From contig NZ_KB233222.1 in assembly GCF_000314855.2 (NCBI RefSeq), forward strand, positions 1,460,559 to 1,524,558: a DNA stretch of 64,000 bases, given 5' to 3'. A program made the translations under genes and the position numbers. This DNA comes from Providencia burhodogranariea DSM 19968 (lineage in GTDB: Bacteria > Pseudomonadota > Gammaproteobacteria > Enterobacterales > Enterobacteriaceae). The notes below the pieces were generated by a model. It was not told where the DNA came from and ran no database searches. It was given only the letters and a program-made list of their open reading frames with translations. This document shows, piece after piece, positions 49,695-60,270 of this stretch (positions within the stretch are counted from its first letter, which is position 1; every line of letters begins with the position of its first letter).

Positions 49695-50510
49695 ATGGCA
49701 CGCATAATTGTTGTTACATCTGGTAAAGGTGGCGTTGGTAAAACCACTTCAAGCGCGGCCATTGCTACAGGCCTAGCACAAAGAGGGAAAAAAACCGTTG
49801 TGATCGATTTTGATATCGGTCTACGTAACCTCGACCTAATTATGGGGTGTGAACGCCGAGTAGTGTATGACTTCGTTAACGTCATTCAAGGTGATGCCAC
49901 ATTAAACCAAGCATTAATTAAAGATAAACGCACAGATAATCTTTTTATTCTTCCTGCATCACAAACACGTGACAAGGATGCCCTTACCCGTGAAGGTGTT
50001 GAAAAAATACTGGATGAATTAAGTAACGATCTAGCGTTTGATTTTGTTGTCTGTGACTCTCCTGCAGGTATTGAAAGTGGCGCATTGATGGCACTTTACT
50101 TTGCTGATGAAGCAATTATTACTACCAACCCGGAAGTGTCTTCTGTTCGTGACTCTGACCGTGTTTTAGGTATCCTTGCATCAAAATCACGCCGTGCAGA
50201 AAAAGGGCAAGACCCAATTAAAGAGCACTTACTTCTAACTCGCTATAACCCTGGGCGTGTAACCCGCGGTGATATGTTAAGTATGGAAGATGTTCTGGAA
50301 ATATTGTGTATTCCATTAATTGGCGTGATCCCTGAAGATCAGTCTGTTTTACGTTCATCTAACCAAGGTGAACCGGTTATTCTAGACGCAGAGTCTGATG
50401 CAGGTCAGGCATACAGTGATTGTGTTGACCGTATTTTAGGTGAAGATCGCCCTATCCGATTCATTGAAGAAGAGAAGAAAGGCTTCTTAAAACGCCTATT
50501 TGGGGGGTAA
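49695..50510 (+). CDS. minD: Septum site-determining ATPase MinD
   Basis: This 271-aa ParA/MinD-family ATPase (E. coli 270) recruits MinC to the membrane and oscillates with MinE. It has the deviant Walker A GKGGVGKTTSS (about 10-20), FVVCDSPAGIE for Walker B, and the C-terminal amphipathic membrane-targeting helix ending KKGFLKRLFGG. It lies 23 nt after minC and 3 nt before minE. Confidence 0.98.
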   Translation: MARIIVVTSGKGGVGKTTSSAAIATGLAQRGKKTVVIDFDIGLRNLDLIMGCERRVVYDFVNVIQGDATLNQALIKDKRTDNLFILPASQTRDKDALTREGVEKILDELSNDLAFDFVVCDSPAGIESGALMALYFADEAIITTNPEVSSVRDSDRVLGILASKSRRAEKGQDPIKEHLLLTRYNPGRVTRGDMLSMEDVLEILCIPLIGVIPEDQSVLRSSNQGEPVILDAESDAGQAYSDCVDRILGEDRPIRFIEEEKKGFLKRLFGG

Positions 50511-50513
50511 ATA

Positions 50514-50792
50514 ATGGCTTTATTGGATTTCTTTCTGTCGAGAAAAAAGCCGACAGCGAATATCGCAAAAGAGCGATTGCAAATCATTGTCGCAGAACGA
50601 CGCCGTGGAGATAGTGAACCACCATATCTTGCTGATATGAAAAGAGATATTTTGCAAGTTATTTGTAAATATGTTCAAGTTGATCCAGAAATGCTTTCTG
50701 TGCAATTTGAACAAAAAGGCGATGATATCTCTGTACTTGAACTAAATGTGACATTGCCTGAAGGTGATGACATTAAGGTTCCAGAAAAATAA
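50514..50792 (+). CDS. minE: Cell division topological specificity factor MinE
   Basis: MinE stimulates the MinD ATPase and so drives pole-to-pole oscillation. The 92-aa protein (E. coli 88) has the N-terminal membrane and MinD-binding segment ([20 protein letters not shown]) and the dimerising topological domain ([17 protein letters not shown]). Its ATG comes 3 nt after the minD stop. Confidence 0.97.
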   Translation: MALLDFFLSRKKPTANIAKERLQIIVAERRRGDSEPPYLADMKRDILQVICKYVQVDPEMLSVQFEQKGDDISVLELNVTLPEGDDIKVPEK

Positions 50793-51397
50793 TCATTGCA
50801 AAGTAGCCGCTGTTACTGAGTTATAAATGGCGGCTTGCTTTTGTTATTTTTCACACAACAAAATTTTATTTTGTCATTTTATAGAAATGAATTATCATTT
50901 TTCTATTTTATGGCTAAGGTTTCTTATTCTCTAAAATTGTATTTCTGGTCAAATTTTGTGATGAATATCATAAAAAATAACGCTGAAGTTTCATCTTAAA
51001 ATAACAACAAACTAGTCGTATATAAATGTCACTATTTATATAGCTCTTTTCTTATCATGATATTTCTCGATTATTTATACTCTTTTACTTTATATCTTTT
51101 TGAACATCTTAATATGAAAATAACCAATAACACATTTATCGCATTCATCTATTAAAAGCTATATGTGATAAATAGATTAAGACACTTAGCTGCTCGAATT
51201 AAATAGATATGATATAAGAAAAAGTGGGTTTAATTATCCAATTATGATTTTTTACCAACTTAGCCGGGCGAGATTTTTTGTTTCCTAGACGGTAATCTAT
51301 TTGCACAAATTCGATAAGAAATGGCTTTAAATTCTTTTAGAGCTCAAGCTAATTCTATACTTTTATATGATATATGCGATTTTAAATTCAAAGATTT
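50793..51397. other. AT-rich gap between minE and rnd
   Basis: About 600 bp without a gene, very AT-rich. I see no coding fragment and no clear terminator directly after minE. The perfect inverted repeat at 51398-51454 is the only striking structure in the gap. Confidence 0.4.
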
Positions 51398-51454
51398 GAG
51401 CTATCTTGCCGTAACCGCTAATCTCATTGGATAGGGATTACGGCAAGATAGCTC
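51398..51454. repeat. 17-bp perfect inverted repeat between convergent minE and rnd
   Basis: GAGCTATCTTGCCGTAA (51398-51414) and TTACGGCAAGATAGCTC (51438-51454) pair perfectly around a 23-nt loop. It lies 31 nt below the rnd stop. No U tract follows on either strand. It could be a factor-assisted terminator, an mRNA 3'-end stabiliser or a small palindromic repeat element. Confidence 0.7.
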
Positions 51455-51485
51455 AGAATGATACTCAACATTGGACTAAATAAAA

Positions 51486-52610
51486 TTAGTGAGCCGGGCT
51501 CAATAATTTTGAAATTGGCTCTGCGAGTAATCTTCCACGCCAACCGTCGATTAGCTCTGGAGGGTTAGATATTGCTTTAATCCCCCAATGTACTGAGAGT
51601 AATTGATTGATTTGTCTTCTTGATGCAAGTAATTCAGCATTAAATTTCTCGTTTTCAGCAATATCTTTGACAATTGCCTTAATCTCTTTAAACAACGTTT
51701 TATACTGAGGCTGTTCATTAAGATTAGCAATGGGCTGAGGATACTCACTCTCATCCATCTTTTGAGCTTGTTCCACAATGCTTAATAACCGCCTACCATG
51801 ACAACGTATTTCTTGCCCCGTCAGCCCTAACGCATCTAGCTCCCCTAATGAGCCTGGTAGATAACGAGCAACTTTCCATAGATGTTCTTCTTTGACTACA
51901 AAGTTAATTGCCATATCGCGCGCTTTAGCTTGATTTAATCGCCACTCAGCTAATATCTGTAGGCAAGCCAATTGCTCATCTTTTAATTGCGAAGCATTAG
52001 TAATACTGCGATATGCAAGTGCAGGATCAACAACCTTTTGCCTGCGAGACACCATTCTTTGGCATTCTTCCTTCGCATCATCATGGTAACCAGCTTCTTC
52101 GACTTTTTGCATTAGCATTTTTGCTAGGGGCAACAAATATAGAACATCTGCTGTAGCATAATCACACTGTTTTTCACTCAGTGGTCGTGCTAACCAATCG
52201 GTGCGAGATTCACTTTTATCTAATTCTATTCCTAGATGCTCTAAAACTAAGGTGGCGAAACCACAAGAGATTGGATAGCCTAAAAATGCGGCAAGAACTT
52301 GCGTATCAATCATAGGGTCTGGAACGCATTCAAAGTCATGCAAAAAAACTTCAAGATCCTCACTTCCTGCATGTAAAAATTTAACGACGCTCTTATTCAT
52401 CAACAAAGCTTTAAATGGCGAAAAATCGCTTATAGATAAAGGATCAATCAATGAAACTTGTTTTCCATCATAAAGCTGTAGCAAACCTAATTGAGGGTAA
52501 TAAGTTCGAGTACGGACAAATTCGGTATCTAATGCTATCCATTTGGTTTCACTTGCCTGCAAGCAGACTTGTGCAAGTTCGCTATCAGTTGTTACTAAAC
52601 GATAATTCAA
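51486..52610 (-). CDS. rnd: Ribonuclease D
   Basis: RNase D is a 3'-5' exonuclease that trims tRNA 3' ends. The 374-aa protein (E. coli 375) has the DEDDy catalytic motifs: LDTEFVR (about 28-34), IDTQVLAAFLGYP (about 84) and the Tyr/Asp motif in CDYATADVLYLLPL (about 150). Two HRDC domains follow. The start codon is TTG; the E. coli gene also starts with UUG, a known translational brake. It is downstream of fadD on the same strand, as in E. coli. Confidence 0.96.
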   Translation of the reverse strand: MNYRLVTTDSELAQVCLQASETKWIALDTEFVRTRTYYPQLGLLQLYDGKQVSLIDPLSISDFSPFKALLMNKSVVKFLHAGSEDLEVFLHDFECVPDPMIDTQVLAAFLGYPISCGFATLVLEHLGIELDKSESRTDWLARPLSEKQCDYATADVLYLLPLAKMLMQKVEEAGYHDDAKEECQRMVSRRQKVVDPALAYRSITNASQLKDEQLACLQILAEWRLNQAKARDMAINFVVKEEHLWKVARYLPGSLGELDALGLTGQEIRCHGRRLLSIVEQAQKMDESEYPQPIANLNEQPQYKTLFKEIKAIVKDIAENEKFNAELLASRRQINQLLSVHWGIKAISNPPELIDGWRGRLLAEPISKLLSPAH

Positions 52611-52697
52611 AACAAATTTCTCTTCTTATATTCTTCATCACAGTAACGCCGGTAAAAACCGGCGTTACTCACAGGGGGATAAAACAACAAATCGAAA

Positions 52698-54386
52698 TTA
52701 ACTCATTGATTTATCCTTTTTATTCATTTCTTCATCGCGTAGTTCTCTACGCAATATTTTACCAACATTAGACTTAGGTAATTCGTCACGAAATTCAAAA
52801 ATTTTCGGTACTTTATACGCAGTCAGTGAACGGCGACAAAAGGTTTTTAAATCATCCGAAGTTAAGCTTGGGTTTTTAGTTACCGCAAATACCTTAACCA
52901 CTTCCCCTGTGCTATCGCTGGGCACGCCAATAGCTGCACATTCAATCACATCAGGATGAGCTGAGACTACATCTTCGACTTCGTTGGGATACACATTAAA
53001 ACCAGAAACAATAATCATATCTTTTTTACGATCAACAATGCGTATATACCCTTCATCATCAATCTCAGCGATATCACCCGTTGCTAACCAGCCATCTTGC
53101 AAGATCTCAGCAGTAGAATCAGGACGGTTCCAATATCCCTTCATTACCTGCGGGCCTTTAACCCACATTTCACCGGGTTGCCCCAATGCGACTTCATTGC
53201 CATCATCGTCGACCAGTTTAATATCTGTTGAAGGAACAGGCAAACCGATACTACCACTATAAGTCGATAGATTATACGGATTTCCAGTGACCAGCGGTGA
53301 ACATTCTGTTAGCCCATAACCCTCTAATAAATGCTTACCTGTCAGTTTTTGCCATTTCTCAGCAACTGCTTTTTGAACCGGCATTCCCCCACCGACAGAA
53401 AGCCTTAGCTTAGAAAAATCTAATTTTTGAAATTCTGCATTATGCAACCATGCATTGAATAAAGTGTTCACACCCGTTATTGATGTGATTGGATAACGAG
53501 CTAACTCTTTGATCGTACCAGCTACATCCCGTGGATTAGTGATTAATAAGTTAACTCCGCCCACATTAATAAATAACAAGCAATTAATCATTAAAGCAAA
53601 AACATGATACAGCGGTAACGCAGTGACAACAAATTCTGCACCAGTTTTCAATACAGGGCCATAAGCTGCTCGCGCCTGCTCTATGTTAGCCAGCATGTTA
53701 CGATGAGTCAGCATAGCACCTTTTGCTACGCCAGTAGTTCCCCCCGTGTATTGAAGAAAGGCAAGATCATCACCTGATATATTAGGCTTTATATACTGCA
53801 TACGGTAGCCATAATGCATGGCACGGCGAAATGAAATAGCATCAGGCAAATTGTACTTTGGTACTAAACGCTTAACGTATTTGACAACGAAATCGACCAA
53901 TGTCGCTTTCGGACGAGGAAGTTGGTCACCCATCCGCGTCAAAATCACATGCTTAACTTTCGTATTGAAAACAATTTTTTCAAGAGTATGTGCAAAGTTG
54001 GAGACAATAACAATGGCAGTGGCACCACTATCGTTTAATTGATGCTCTAACTCCCTTGGTGTATAAAGTGGATTAACATTAACAACCACCATACCGGCAC
54101 GTAATACACCAAATAATGCGATAGGATATTGCAGAAGATTTGGCATCATTAATGCGACCCTATCGCCTTTTTTTAATCCTAAACCATTTTGTAGATAAGC
54201 AGCAAAAGCACGACTTCGTTCTTCTAATTTACGGTATGTCATCACTGCGCCCATATTAATGAACGCAGGTTGATCTGCATATTGCGAAACCGAATTTTCA
54301 AGTAGCTCCGCCAAAGAAGCAAAGCGATCAGGATCGATCTCTTCCGGCACATCGCTTGGGTAATTTTTTAGCCAGATTTTTTCCAA
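52698..54386 (-). CDS. fadD: Long-chain fatty acid-CoA ligase
   Basis: FadD activates fatty acids to acyl-CoA during uptake, using ATP through an acyl-adenylate. The 562-aa protein (E. coli 561) has the ATP/AMP motif [14 protein letters not shown] (about 213) and the fatty acyl-CoA synthetase signature NGW-like [16 protein letters not shown] followed by [19 protein letters not shown] (about 440-465). The start was set to TTG at 54386 ([12 protein letters not shown] aligns with the E. coli N terminus) with AGGAG seven bases upstream; a longer frame exists but is unaligned. A FadR-like half-site lies upstream. Confidence 0.95.
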   Translation of the reverse strand: MEKIWLKNYPSDVPEEIDPDRFASLAELLENSVSQYADQPAFINMGAVMTYRKLEERSRAFAAYLQNGLGLKKGDRVALMMPNLLQYPIALFGVLRAGMVVVNVNPLYTPRELEHQLNDSGATAIVIVSNFAHTLEKIVFNTKVKHVILTRMGDQLPRPKATLVDFVVKYVKRLVPKYNLPDAISFRRAMHYGYRMQYIKPNISGDDLAFLQYTGGTTGVAKGAMLTHRNMLANIEQARAAYGPVLKTGAEFVVTALPLYHVFALMINCLLFINVGGVNLLITNPRDVAGTIKELARYPITSITGVNTLFNAWLHNAEFQKLDFSKLRLSVGGGMPVQKAVAEKWQKLTGKHLLEGYGLTECSPLVTGNPYNLSTYSGSIGLPVPSTDIKLVDDDGNEVALGQPGEMWVKGPQVMKGYWNRPDSTAEILQDGWLATGDIAEIDDEGYIRIVDRKKDMIIVSGFNVYPNEVEDVVSAHPDVIECAAIGVPSDSTGEVVKVFAVTKNPSLTSDDLKTFCRRSLTAYKVPKIFEFRDELPKSNVGKILRRELRDEEMNKKDKSMS

Positions 54387-54446
54387 AGTATGACTCCTGA
54401 ATTTTAAAATAGTAATATTCCCCAAACATCAATTTAACAAATTATT

Positions 54447-54463
54447 AACTCAGCGTACCAGTT
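54447..54463 (-). promoter_or_regulatory. FadR-like operator upstream of fadD
   Basis: AACTCAGCGTACCAGTT fits the FadR palindrome AACTGGTCNGACCAGTT at 11 to 12 positions, with one half-site (ACCAGTT) perfect. It lies about 60 bp above the fadD start. E. coli fadD is repressed by FadR at similar sites. The second half-site is poor. Confidence 0.4.
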
Positions 54464-54521
54464 TGAAAAATACCCTGTGCTAAGGTTGAGAGGTCTATCA
54501 CTAAATAAATTCCATTCATTT

Positions 54522-54562
54522 AAAACAGCAGTAGACGATCAATACCGACTACTGCTGTTTTT
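54522..54562. terminator. Strong bidirectional terminator between yeaY and fadD
   Basis: AAAACAGCAGTAG (54522-54534) pairs with CTACTGCTGTTTT (54549-54561), with T-rich tails on both strands. It is about 300 bp below the yeaY stop, unusually far, and the 300 bp between (54563-54858) contain no gene I can support. Confidence 0.75.
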
Positions 54563-54858
54563 AGTACATTATTCCAGATTGATATCTGGCTTGAATATCT
54601 TAATGATACACATTTTTCAACGAGTTTTGGAGAAATTCACGCAATATCAACGAATAAACTTGATAGTCTGTGTTGTCATAAAAGATGTATAAAAACTGGA
54701 AGTCATAAATTTGCCATCAGCAAATCTTTCTCAATATAGAGAATAAATATATAGTGAATAAAGTGATCTTAATGATTGAGTGATATAAGCAAATATCATT
54801 TAGGATGGGTAAAAAAGATAAGAGGAGAGCAATCGCCCCCCTTCTTAGAGAACAAAAT

Positions 54859-55455
54859 CTATTCCGTCAGATAAGTTTGAACGGGCGCAACCCCGCCAGG
54901 GTAGCCATATCCATAGCCATAACCCCAATTATGATAATAAGGGTCATTATAATAACCGTATCCCCAAGGACCCGCAGGTGGTAAAACAACACTTTGCGTT
55001 AAATTCCAGCGTTGATAGCCTGTTACATTCAAGGTAATATATTTGTACGGTATTTCACCAATTTTACCTATTTGTTCGCCAGAAATAGTCCCTACTACCG
55101 TGACATAACGCCCCTTAAAATCAACAGGCTCTAAGAAACGATTTACATAGGCATAAATACGGCCTGTAGAGGCAGTATTAAGTTCAGGGGCTGCATCATA
55201 TTTGCTTAGTGGCATAACTGCGATTTCTAAGCGGGTTTTATTAGGTTCATTAAATACAGAAATAACCTTTCCACCAAAACGACCTTCTTGCCCAATATAC
55301 ATTTCTGGTGCATTTTGGACTGATTCTAAACTAACAGCTGGGTCTGCTGATCCCCCCTGAATTGATGAAGGTATCGATACACAACCTGTTAGCGCTAATA
55401 CACCTACAAATAAAACTGCTTTAAGTGCAGAGCGGCAGTTAATTTTCATTTCCAT
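54859..55455 (-). CDS. yeaY: Slp-family outer-membrane lipoprotein YeaY
   Basis: This 198-aa lipoprotein of the Slp (starvation-inducible) family has the lipobox VLALTGC (about 19-25) and a beta-rich Slp domain (YIGQEGRFGGKVISVFN; FLEPVDFKGRYVTVVGTISG). A Gly/Tyr-rich C-terminal tail (GPWGYGYYNDPYYHNWGYGY) looks low-complexity. The start has GGAGGTGG. Gene order fadD-yeaY-tsaB-yoaA is that of E. coli. Confidence 0.92.
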   Translation of the reverse strand: MEMKINCRSALKAVLFVGVLALTGCVSIPSSIQGGSADPAVSLESVQNAPEMYIGQEGRFGGKVISVFNEPNKTRLEIAVMPLSKYDAAPELNTASTGRIYAYVNRFLEPVDFKGRYVTVVGTISGEQIGKIGEIPYKYITLNVTGYQRWNLTQSVVLPPAGPWGYGYYNDPYYHNWGYGYGYGYPGGVAPVQTYLTE

Positions 55456-55806
55456 ATACCACCTCCGTTTAGCTTTATTATAAATTCATACGTTAAATAT
55501 TAACATTAATATCATTTACGATAACACGATATGTTCAATAAAAGTAATAATTAACCCATGATTAAATCAATACTAGACTCATTAGATTTTCTTTGAGTGA
55601 CTGCAATGACCATTTTAATCATCTGATAAAACTCGTTAATTGATGTGGAATCACAGATGCCCCATTTTTTGAAGAATGAAATTCATTTATGGGTATATCA
55701 GATACCTATAGATAACAAGTTTCGCTATCCTAAATCAATAAATTTAGGATTATTAGGCTTAATCAATAGGAAAATATTTAGATATGATAGATATATATAA
55801 AAAATC
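55456..55806. other. yeaY upstream region
   Basis: About 350 bp without a gene between yeaY and the tsaB terminator. ATCCTAAAT (55727-55735) and ATTTAGGAT (55742-55750) form a short hairpin of unknown role. The yeaY promoter must be here; E. coli yeaY uses sigma-E, but I cannot point to such a promoter. Confidence 0.35.
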
Positions 55807-55842
55807 GGCTATATTTCACTCAAATTTAAAATAAATATAGCC
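55807..55842 (-). terminator. Terminator after tsaB
   Basis: GGCTATATTT (55807-55816) pairs with AAATATAGCC (55833-55842), and on the minus strand GATTTTTTATA follows. It lies 31 nt below the tsaB stop. Confidence 0.75.
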
Positions 55843-55872
55843 AATGTAAAAGTTATTTTATAACAATAGATA

Positions 55873-56568
55873 TTAACGACCTGGTAATTTTTTCCACGTC
55901 ACTTCATTGCGTAAATAAGTAGGTTCTACATTTTCAACGGATTGCACTGTGCCTGCGAGCCATAAACGCTCGGCAATAGGTAACATATCTTGTGCGGCTG
56001 GAAGTTCTACTGTGCTATCAATTAATGTTAGGTTGCTATCTTGAAGTTGTGGATAAGCCTGCCATCCAGTACCTGCATGACCCCACAGACCTTCTAAGCT
56101 GGTCATTTTATCTCGAAAGACATCAGGGCTCATGACAGCTTCGCTTTCCTCACCCAACCATATCCCACTTTCTGTACGCTGGTATTTTGCACAATATACT
56201 TCTGACATTCGAGCATCAATAGCAGTTAATATGTTTGACTGACCACTGATGCGGTAGGCTCCCTCCGCCAATGTCATCAGTGATGAGATTCCAATCATAG
56301 GTAAATTGGCTCCCAATGCTAACCCCTGTGCAATACCGACACCAATACGCACGCCCGTAAAACTACCAGGACCACGACCAAATGCCAACGCATCAAGTTG
56401 ATTCAATGTAACTCCAGCCTGCAATAGTACTTCCTCAACCATCGGCAATACTTTTTGAGTATGCTCACGAGGTGAGATTGCAAAACGAGAAATAATTTCT
56501 CCGTCGCATAATAGTGCGACTGAACATGCTTCTGTTGCTGTATCGACAGCAAGAATACGGCTCGACAT
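55873..56568 (-). CDS. tsaB: tRNA t6A synthesis scaffold TsaB
   Basis: TsaB works with TsaC, TsaD and TsaE to make N6-threonylcarbamoyladenosine at position 37 of ANN-decoding tRNAs; it is an ASKHA-fold partner of TsaD. The 231-aa length equals that of E. coli. Visible features are [20 protein letters not shown] at the start and [20 protein letters not shown] (about 65-85). The ATG at 56568 has GGAG; 13 in-frame residues before it are unaligned. The gene is essential in E. coli. Confidence 0.96.
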   Translation of the reverse strand: MSSRILAVDTATEACSVALLCDGEIISRFAISPREHTQKVLPMVEEVLLQAGVTLNQLDALAFGRGPGSFTGVRIGVGIAQGLALGANLPMIGISSLMTLAEGAYRISGQSNILTAIDARMSEVYCAKYQRTESGIWLGEESEAVMSPDVFRDKMTSLEGLWGHAGTGWQAYPQLQDSNLTLIDSTVELPAAQDMLPIAERLWLAGTVQSVENVEPTYLRNEVTWKKLPGR

Positions 56569-56691
56569 GCCACAACTCCGGCAAATGATTAAATTTGATG
56601 TCACCACGCTCTCATGGCAACCTGAAAATGGGTGTTTATAGTAGCATAAACCAATAGCTAAACAGCATAAAAACGATTCTACTGCTTTGGT

Positions 56692-58617
56692 TTAACTATT
56701 GTTATTAACTTCAGATCTTTTTTTCTCAAGAAACTCAATTGCTTTTGTTAAACTCCGAGTTCTTGGTGACGGTGGCAAACTACCCAAAAAAGTTTCACCA
56801 TAAGGGCGCGTCACTAAACGGTTATCACAAATAACAATTACACCATAATCACTGGTATCACGAATAAGCCGTCCAACTCCCTGCTTCAATGTGATCACAG
56901 CATCAGGAAGCTGGACATCCGCAAAAGGATCTCCGCCTCGTAATTGGCAATCCTCAATACGCGCACGTAATAGAGGGTCATCAGGCGAAGTAAAAGGTAG
57001 TTTATCGATGATCACACATGTAAGCTCATCCCCTCGCACATCAACACCTTCCCAAAAGCTACTGGTTGCCACTAGCACCGCGTTTCCCGCCGCAATAAAT
57101 TGGGATAATAATTTATTCTTGCTACTTTCGCCTTGCATGAAGACGGGTAAGGTCAGCGTTGATTTAAATTCTTCAGCTAATTCACGCATCATCATGTGGG
57201 ACGTGCACAGGAAAAAGCAACGCCCTTGGTTTTTGATAATTAAAGGCCTTAACATTGCTGCTAGCTTCTGAGCTATTCCTTTCTGATTTGTTTCTGGTAG
57301 AAAGCGTGGCACACAAAGTAACGTTTGGCTTTGATAATCAAATGGGCTTGCTAATAACAGTGTTTTTGCTGATGCTAACCCAAGTCTGTCAGTAAAATAA
57401 TTGAGTTGATCATTAACAGACAGTGTTGCAGAGGTAAAAATCCAACTAGCAGGCGTATTTGCTATCATTTCACCAAATTTATCTGCAACTGTTAGCGGAG
57501 TTAAAGCTAATAAGAAATGACGTCCATAACTTTCAAACCAATAACTGTAGCCTGGAATAGTCACATCTTTAAGCCTATTCAAGCGATTACGGTACATGGT
57601 TACACGTTCAAAAATAGAGTCTAAGCTCTGAGAGCGCCCTAATGATGCTTTGACCACCTCGTAGCAGAGCTCAAGTGAATCATCAAGTAACGTAAGCGCT
57701 CGTTGTACTGTAGGCATTTTTAATAAATCACGTAAATTACCGCGAAAACTGTTGTCACCTAAATTAAGACGAAAATCTAGCGTACTTTGGCTGAGCCTAT
57801 CCGCACTTTTTTGTAATTGAACCTGATCTTTTAATTCAGTACGGTAGGTCATCACCATATCACGCGCGAGATCCAGTAATTGGCGGCTACTGAGCTGTTG
57901 ACCAAAATATTGACTCGCAATATCTGGTATTTGGTGAGCTTCATCGAAAATCATTACATCAGCTTGCGGCATTAACTCGCCAAAACCCGTATCTTTGACA
58001 ACACGGTCGGCCATAAATAAATGGTGGTTTACGACGATAACATCTGCATCCAAAGCCTTGCGGCGTGCTTTAAGTACAAAACACTCTTGGTAACGCGGGC
58101 AATCACTCCCTAAGCAATTGTCATTCGTACTCGTCACTAGTGGCCAAACTGTATGATCTTCCGCTATATCATGACAGGTACTGACATCACCTGATTCAGA
58201 CTCAATTGACCAGCCACGTAAGCGAACAACAGCAGATAAAATTTCAGGCTCTAGGCTTCCACCCCCTAGTGACTGCTGATCCAACCGTTCTAAACAAAGA
58301 TAATTTGAACGGCCTTTCAATAAAGCAGTACGACCTTTGTATTGCATTGCATCAATAATCGTAGGTAAATCACGATGATAGAGTTGATCTTGTAATGCTT
58401 TCGACCCTGTCGAGACAATCACTTTTTTCCCCGAACGTAATGCAGGAACTAAATACGCATAGGTTTTACCAGTTCCTGTTCCTGCTTCAGCCACCAGCAC
58501 TTGCTTTGATTCAATCGCATCAGTGACCGCACTGGACATAGTGACCTGTGCTGCTCGAGGTTGAAAACCTGAAATTGTTCTAGCAAGAAAGCCATCGGAG
58601 GAAAAATCGTCGTGCAC
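56692..58617 (-). CDS. yoaA: DinG-family ATP-dependent helicase YoaA
   Basis: This 641-aa XPD/DinG-like 5'-3' helicase (E. coli 636) associates with the DNA polymerase III chi subunit and helps repair stalled forks. It has Walker A EAGTGTGKTYAYL (about 44), four Fe-S cysteines (CLERL, CHDIAED, CLGSDCPRYQECF region about 105-175), DEAH in MIFDEAHQIPD (about 220) and the motif VI region GVGRLIRDTSDYG near 590. The start is GTG. It is divergent from yoaB, as in E. coli. Confidence 0.94.
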   Translation of the reverse strand: MHDDFSSDGFLARTISGFQPRAAQVTMSSAVTDAIESKQVLVAEAGTGTGKTYAYLVPALRSGKKVIVSTGSKALQDQLYHRDLPTIIDAMQYKGRTALLKGRSNYLCLERLDQQSLGGGSLEPEILSAVVRLRGWSIESESGDVSTCHDIAEDHTVWPLVTSTNDNCLGSDCPRYQECFVLKARRKALDADVIVVNHHLFMADRVVKDTGFGELMPQADVMIFDEAHQIPDIASQYFGQQLSSRQLLDLARDMVMTYRTELKDQVQLQKSADRLSQSTLDFRLNLGDNSFRGNLRDLLKMPTVQRALTLLDDSLELCYEVVKASLGRSQSLDSIFERVTMYRNRLNRLKDVTIPGYSYWFESYGRHFLLALTPLTVADKFGEMIANTPASWIFTSATLSVNDQLNYFTDRLGLASAKTLLLASPFDYQSQTLLCVPRFLPETNQKGIAQKLAAMLRPLIIKNQGRCFFLCTSHMMMRELAEEFKSTLTLPVFMQGESSKNKLLSQFIAAGNAVLVATSSFWEGVDVRGDELTCVIIDKLPFTSPDDPLLRARIEDCQLRGGDPFADVQLPDAVITLKQGVGRLIRDTSDYGVIVICDNRLVTRPYGETFLGSLPPSPRTRSLTKAIEFLEKKRSEVNNNS

Positions 58618-58858
58618 CGCAAACCTATCTATTATCTAATTAGAAGGTAGATATTTTATCATGCCTTGCCTACTGTTGCTGAGCTAATTCTTATCGTGAT
58701 TAATTACTACTGCTCTCTTTGCCTACAATTTAAATAATTTGTAGCAGTAAATTTTTAATGCGATACCCCAAATAATCCGGATTAAACCTAATCCACAAAC
58801 GATGCAACTTATATATCTAAATGTTATTCTTACAAAAACACACTAATAAGGAACAATT

Positions 58859-59206
58859 ATGGCTATTGAACGAATTGACCCCGATAACCGTTGGTCTGAA
58901 GCTGTGATTCACAACAATGTCGTCTACTACACTAGTGTCCCTGAAAATTTAGATGGGGATATCATCGAACAAACGACTGACACGCTCTCAGCTATTGATA
59001 TTTTGTTACAACGTGTAGGCTCAGACAAAAGCAAAATCTTAGATGCGACCATATTCCTCGCTGATAAGGCTGATTTTGCAGGAATGAATCAAGCATGGGA
59101 TGCATGGGTCGTTGCAGGTAGCGCTCCCGTTCGTTGTACCGTCCAAGCGGCTCTGATGAAACCTGACTATAAAGTTGAAATCAAAATCGTTGCAGCGATT
59201 GACTAA
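58859..59206 (+). CDS. yoaB: RidA-family protein YoaB
   Basis: This 115-aa protein (E. coli 114) has the RidA fold: VIHNNVVYYTSVPENLDGDI, ILDATIFLADKADFAGMN and the C-terminal APVRCTVQAALMKPDYKVEI, which keeps the catalytic Arg. It probably removes reactive 2-aminoacrylate-like enamines. The ribosome site is AAGGAAC. It is divergent from yoaA and followed by a terminator. Confidence 0.94.
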   Translation: MAIERIDPDNRWSEAVIHNNVVYYTSVPENLDGDIIEQTTDTLSAIDILLQRVGSDKSKILDATIFLADKADFAGMNQAWDAWVVAGSAPVRCTVQAALMKPDYKVEIKIVAAID

Positions 59207-59270
59207 TTAAAACTGCAAGTTATTGACTAAGATGACTCTAATTATTTACGGTAGAATAGAATAAAAAAGC

Positions 59271-59305
59271 AAAGAGCTGACCACACGTAGTGACCAGCTC
59301 TTTTT
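59271..59305. terminator. Terminator between yoaB and mdtI
   Basis: AAAGAGCTG pairs with CAGCTCTTT, followed by TT on the plus strand and T-rich sequence on the minus strand. It serves the convergent yoaB and mdtJI ends. Confidence 0.85.
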
Positions 59306-59307
59306 AA

Positions 59308-59646
59308 TTATGACATTTTGATGAGGACCATTCCTAACAATAATAGAACAATACCGCCCCATCCTTTATAGTTCAGCCGCTGATTAAACAGTATCCAACC
59401 TGCCGCTACTGTGGCGATAATCCCAAAAGCTCCCCACAAAGCATAAGCAATTGATAATTCAATACCTTTAACCGCCTGAGCAAGCGCACTAAATGCACCT
59501 AATACCGCAATTAGTGATAAAATACCTAACCAATAGCGTTTAAAACCATTCGACATTTTCAAAAAAATATTGGCAAGGATTTCAAGTACTACGGCAACCA
59601 CAAGAAATGCAGCATGCCACCATTCAAATTGACCGTCCATAATCAA
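59308..59646 (-). CDS. mdtI: Spermidine export protein MdtI
   Basis: This 112-aa SMR-family protein has four membrane helices and matches E. coli MdtI (109 aa): [20 protein letters not shown] with the essential membrane Glu, [20 protein letters not shown] and [14 protein letters not shown]. It works as a heteromer with MdtJ to export spermidine. Its ATG overlaps the mdtJ stop by four bases. Confidence 0.94.
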   Translation of the reverse strand: MIMDGQFEWWHAAFLVVAVVLEILANIFLKMSNGFKRYWLGILSLIAVLGAFSALAQAVKGIELSIAYALWGAFGIIATVAAGWILFNQRLNYKGWGGIVLLLLGMVLIKMS

Positions 59647-60059
59647 GCCTCTGTTTTAGCCAAACCACTTGATTTTACAGCTGATACAGCACGCCCTGCT
59701 GCTGCTTTTACTTTTTGAGCAGACTCACTCACGGTCGTTTTCTTGGTTCCTGACTTTATCAGCCCAATACCTACAATTAATAATACTAGACCACCTATTT
59801 TCATAGGGGAAAGTGATTCACCGAACCACATTACGCTGAAGGTTGTAATAAATAAAATGCCAATACCTTCCCAAAGTGCGTATGCAACGCCTAATGCAAC
59901 TTTTTTGACAGCAATAGCCAATAAAATGTAGGAAGATGCAATCATTACATACATAACTGCCATTCCAGTAAAATCACCACTAACACTGGCATGCTTCATA
60001 GATAAAGTACCAATCACTTCGGTAACAATAGCTAAAGCTAAAAATATCCAATATATCAT
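59643..60059 (-). CDS. mdtJ: Spermidine export protein MdtJ
   Basis: This 138-aa SMR-family partner of MdtI has four helices and the conserved [17 protein letters not shown] with the functional Glu (about residue 13), [16 protein letters not shown] and [13 protein letters not shown]. The C-terminal cytoplasmic tail (about 108-138) is Ala/Lys-rich and longer than in E. coli (121 aa). It is the first gene of mdtJI. Confidence 0.94.
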   Translation of the reverse strand: MIYWIFLALAIVTEVIGTLSMKHASVSGDFTGMAVMYVMIASSYILLAIAVKKVALGVAYALWEGIGILFITTFSVMWFGESLSPMKIGGLVLLIVGIGLIKSGTKKTTVSESAQKVKAAAGRAVSAVKSSGLAKTEA

Positions 60060-60214
60060 TATAAAATCTCTCTATAGATAATTGCACGCCTGCTTGTTTT
60101 TCATACAAAAAAAACAAAGTTTTTGGCTAAAAATAATTATGCAATTGAAAAAAAACAATAAATAACAAAGTTATGCTGATTTTATTCAGCAAAGTGAATA
60201 TAAGAGAGAGACGC

Positions 60215-60220
60215 TATAAT
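60215..60220 (+). promoter_or_regulatory. Possible -10 box for the short ORF at 60271
   Basis: A perfect TATAAT with no convincing -35 at 16-18 bp upstream. A small hairpin CCAGT/ACTGG (60229-60245) would lie at the start of the transcript. Confidence 0.4.
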
Positions 60221-60270
60221 GCACCGCACCAGTAGTGTTCACTGGAAAGGATAGCTGAAAGGAAAAGCCG

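Noticed and set aside
54477-54692. 71-aa plus-strand frame between fadD and yeaY
   Set aside because: It runs through a strong terminator hairpin, has no ribosome site and no protein-like pattern.
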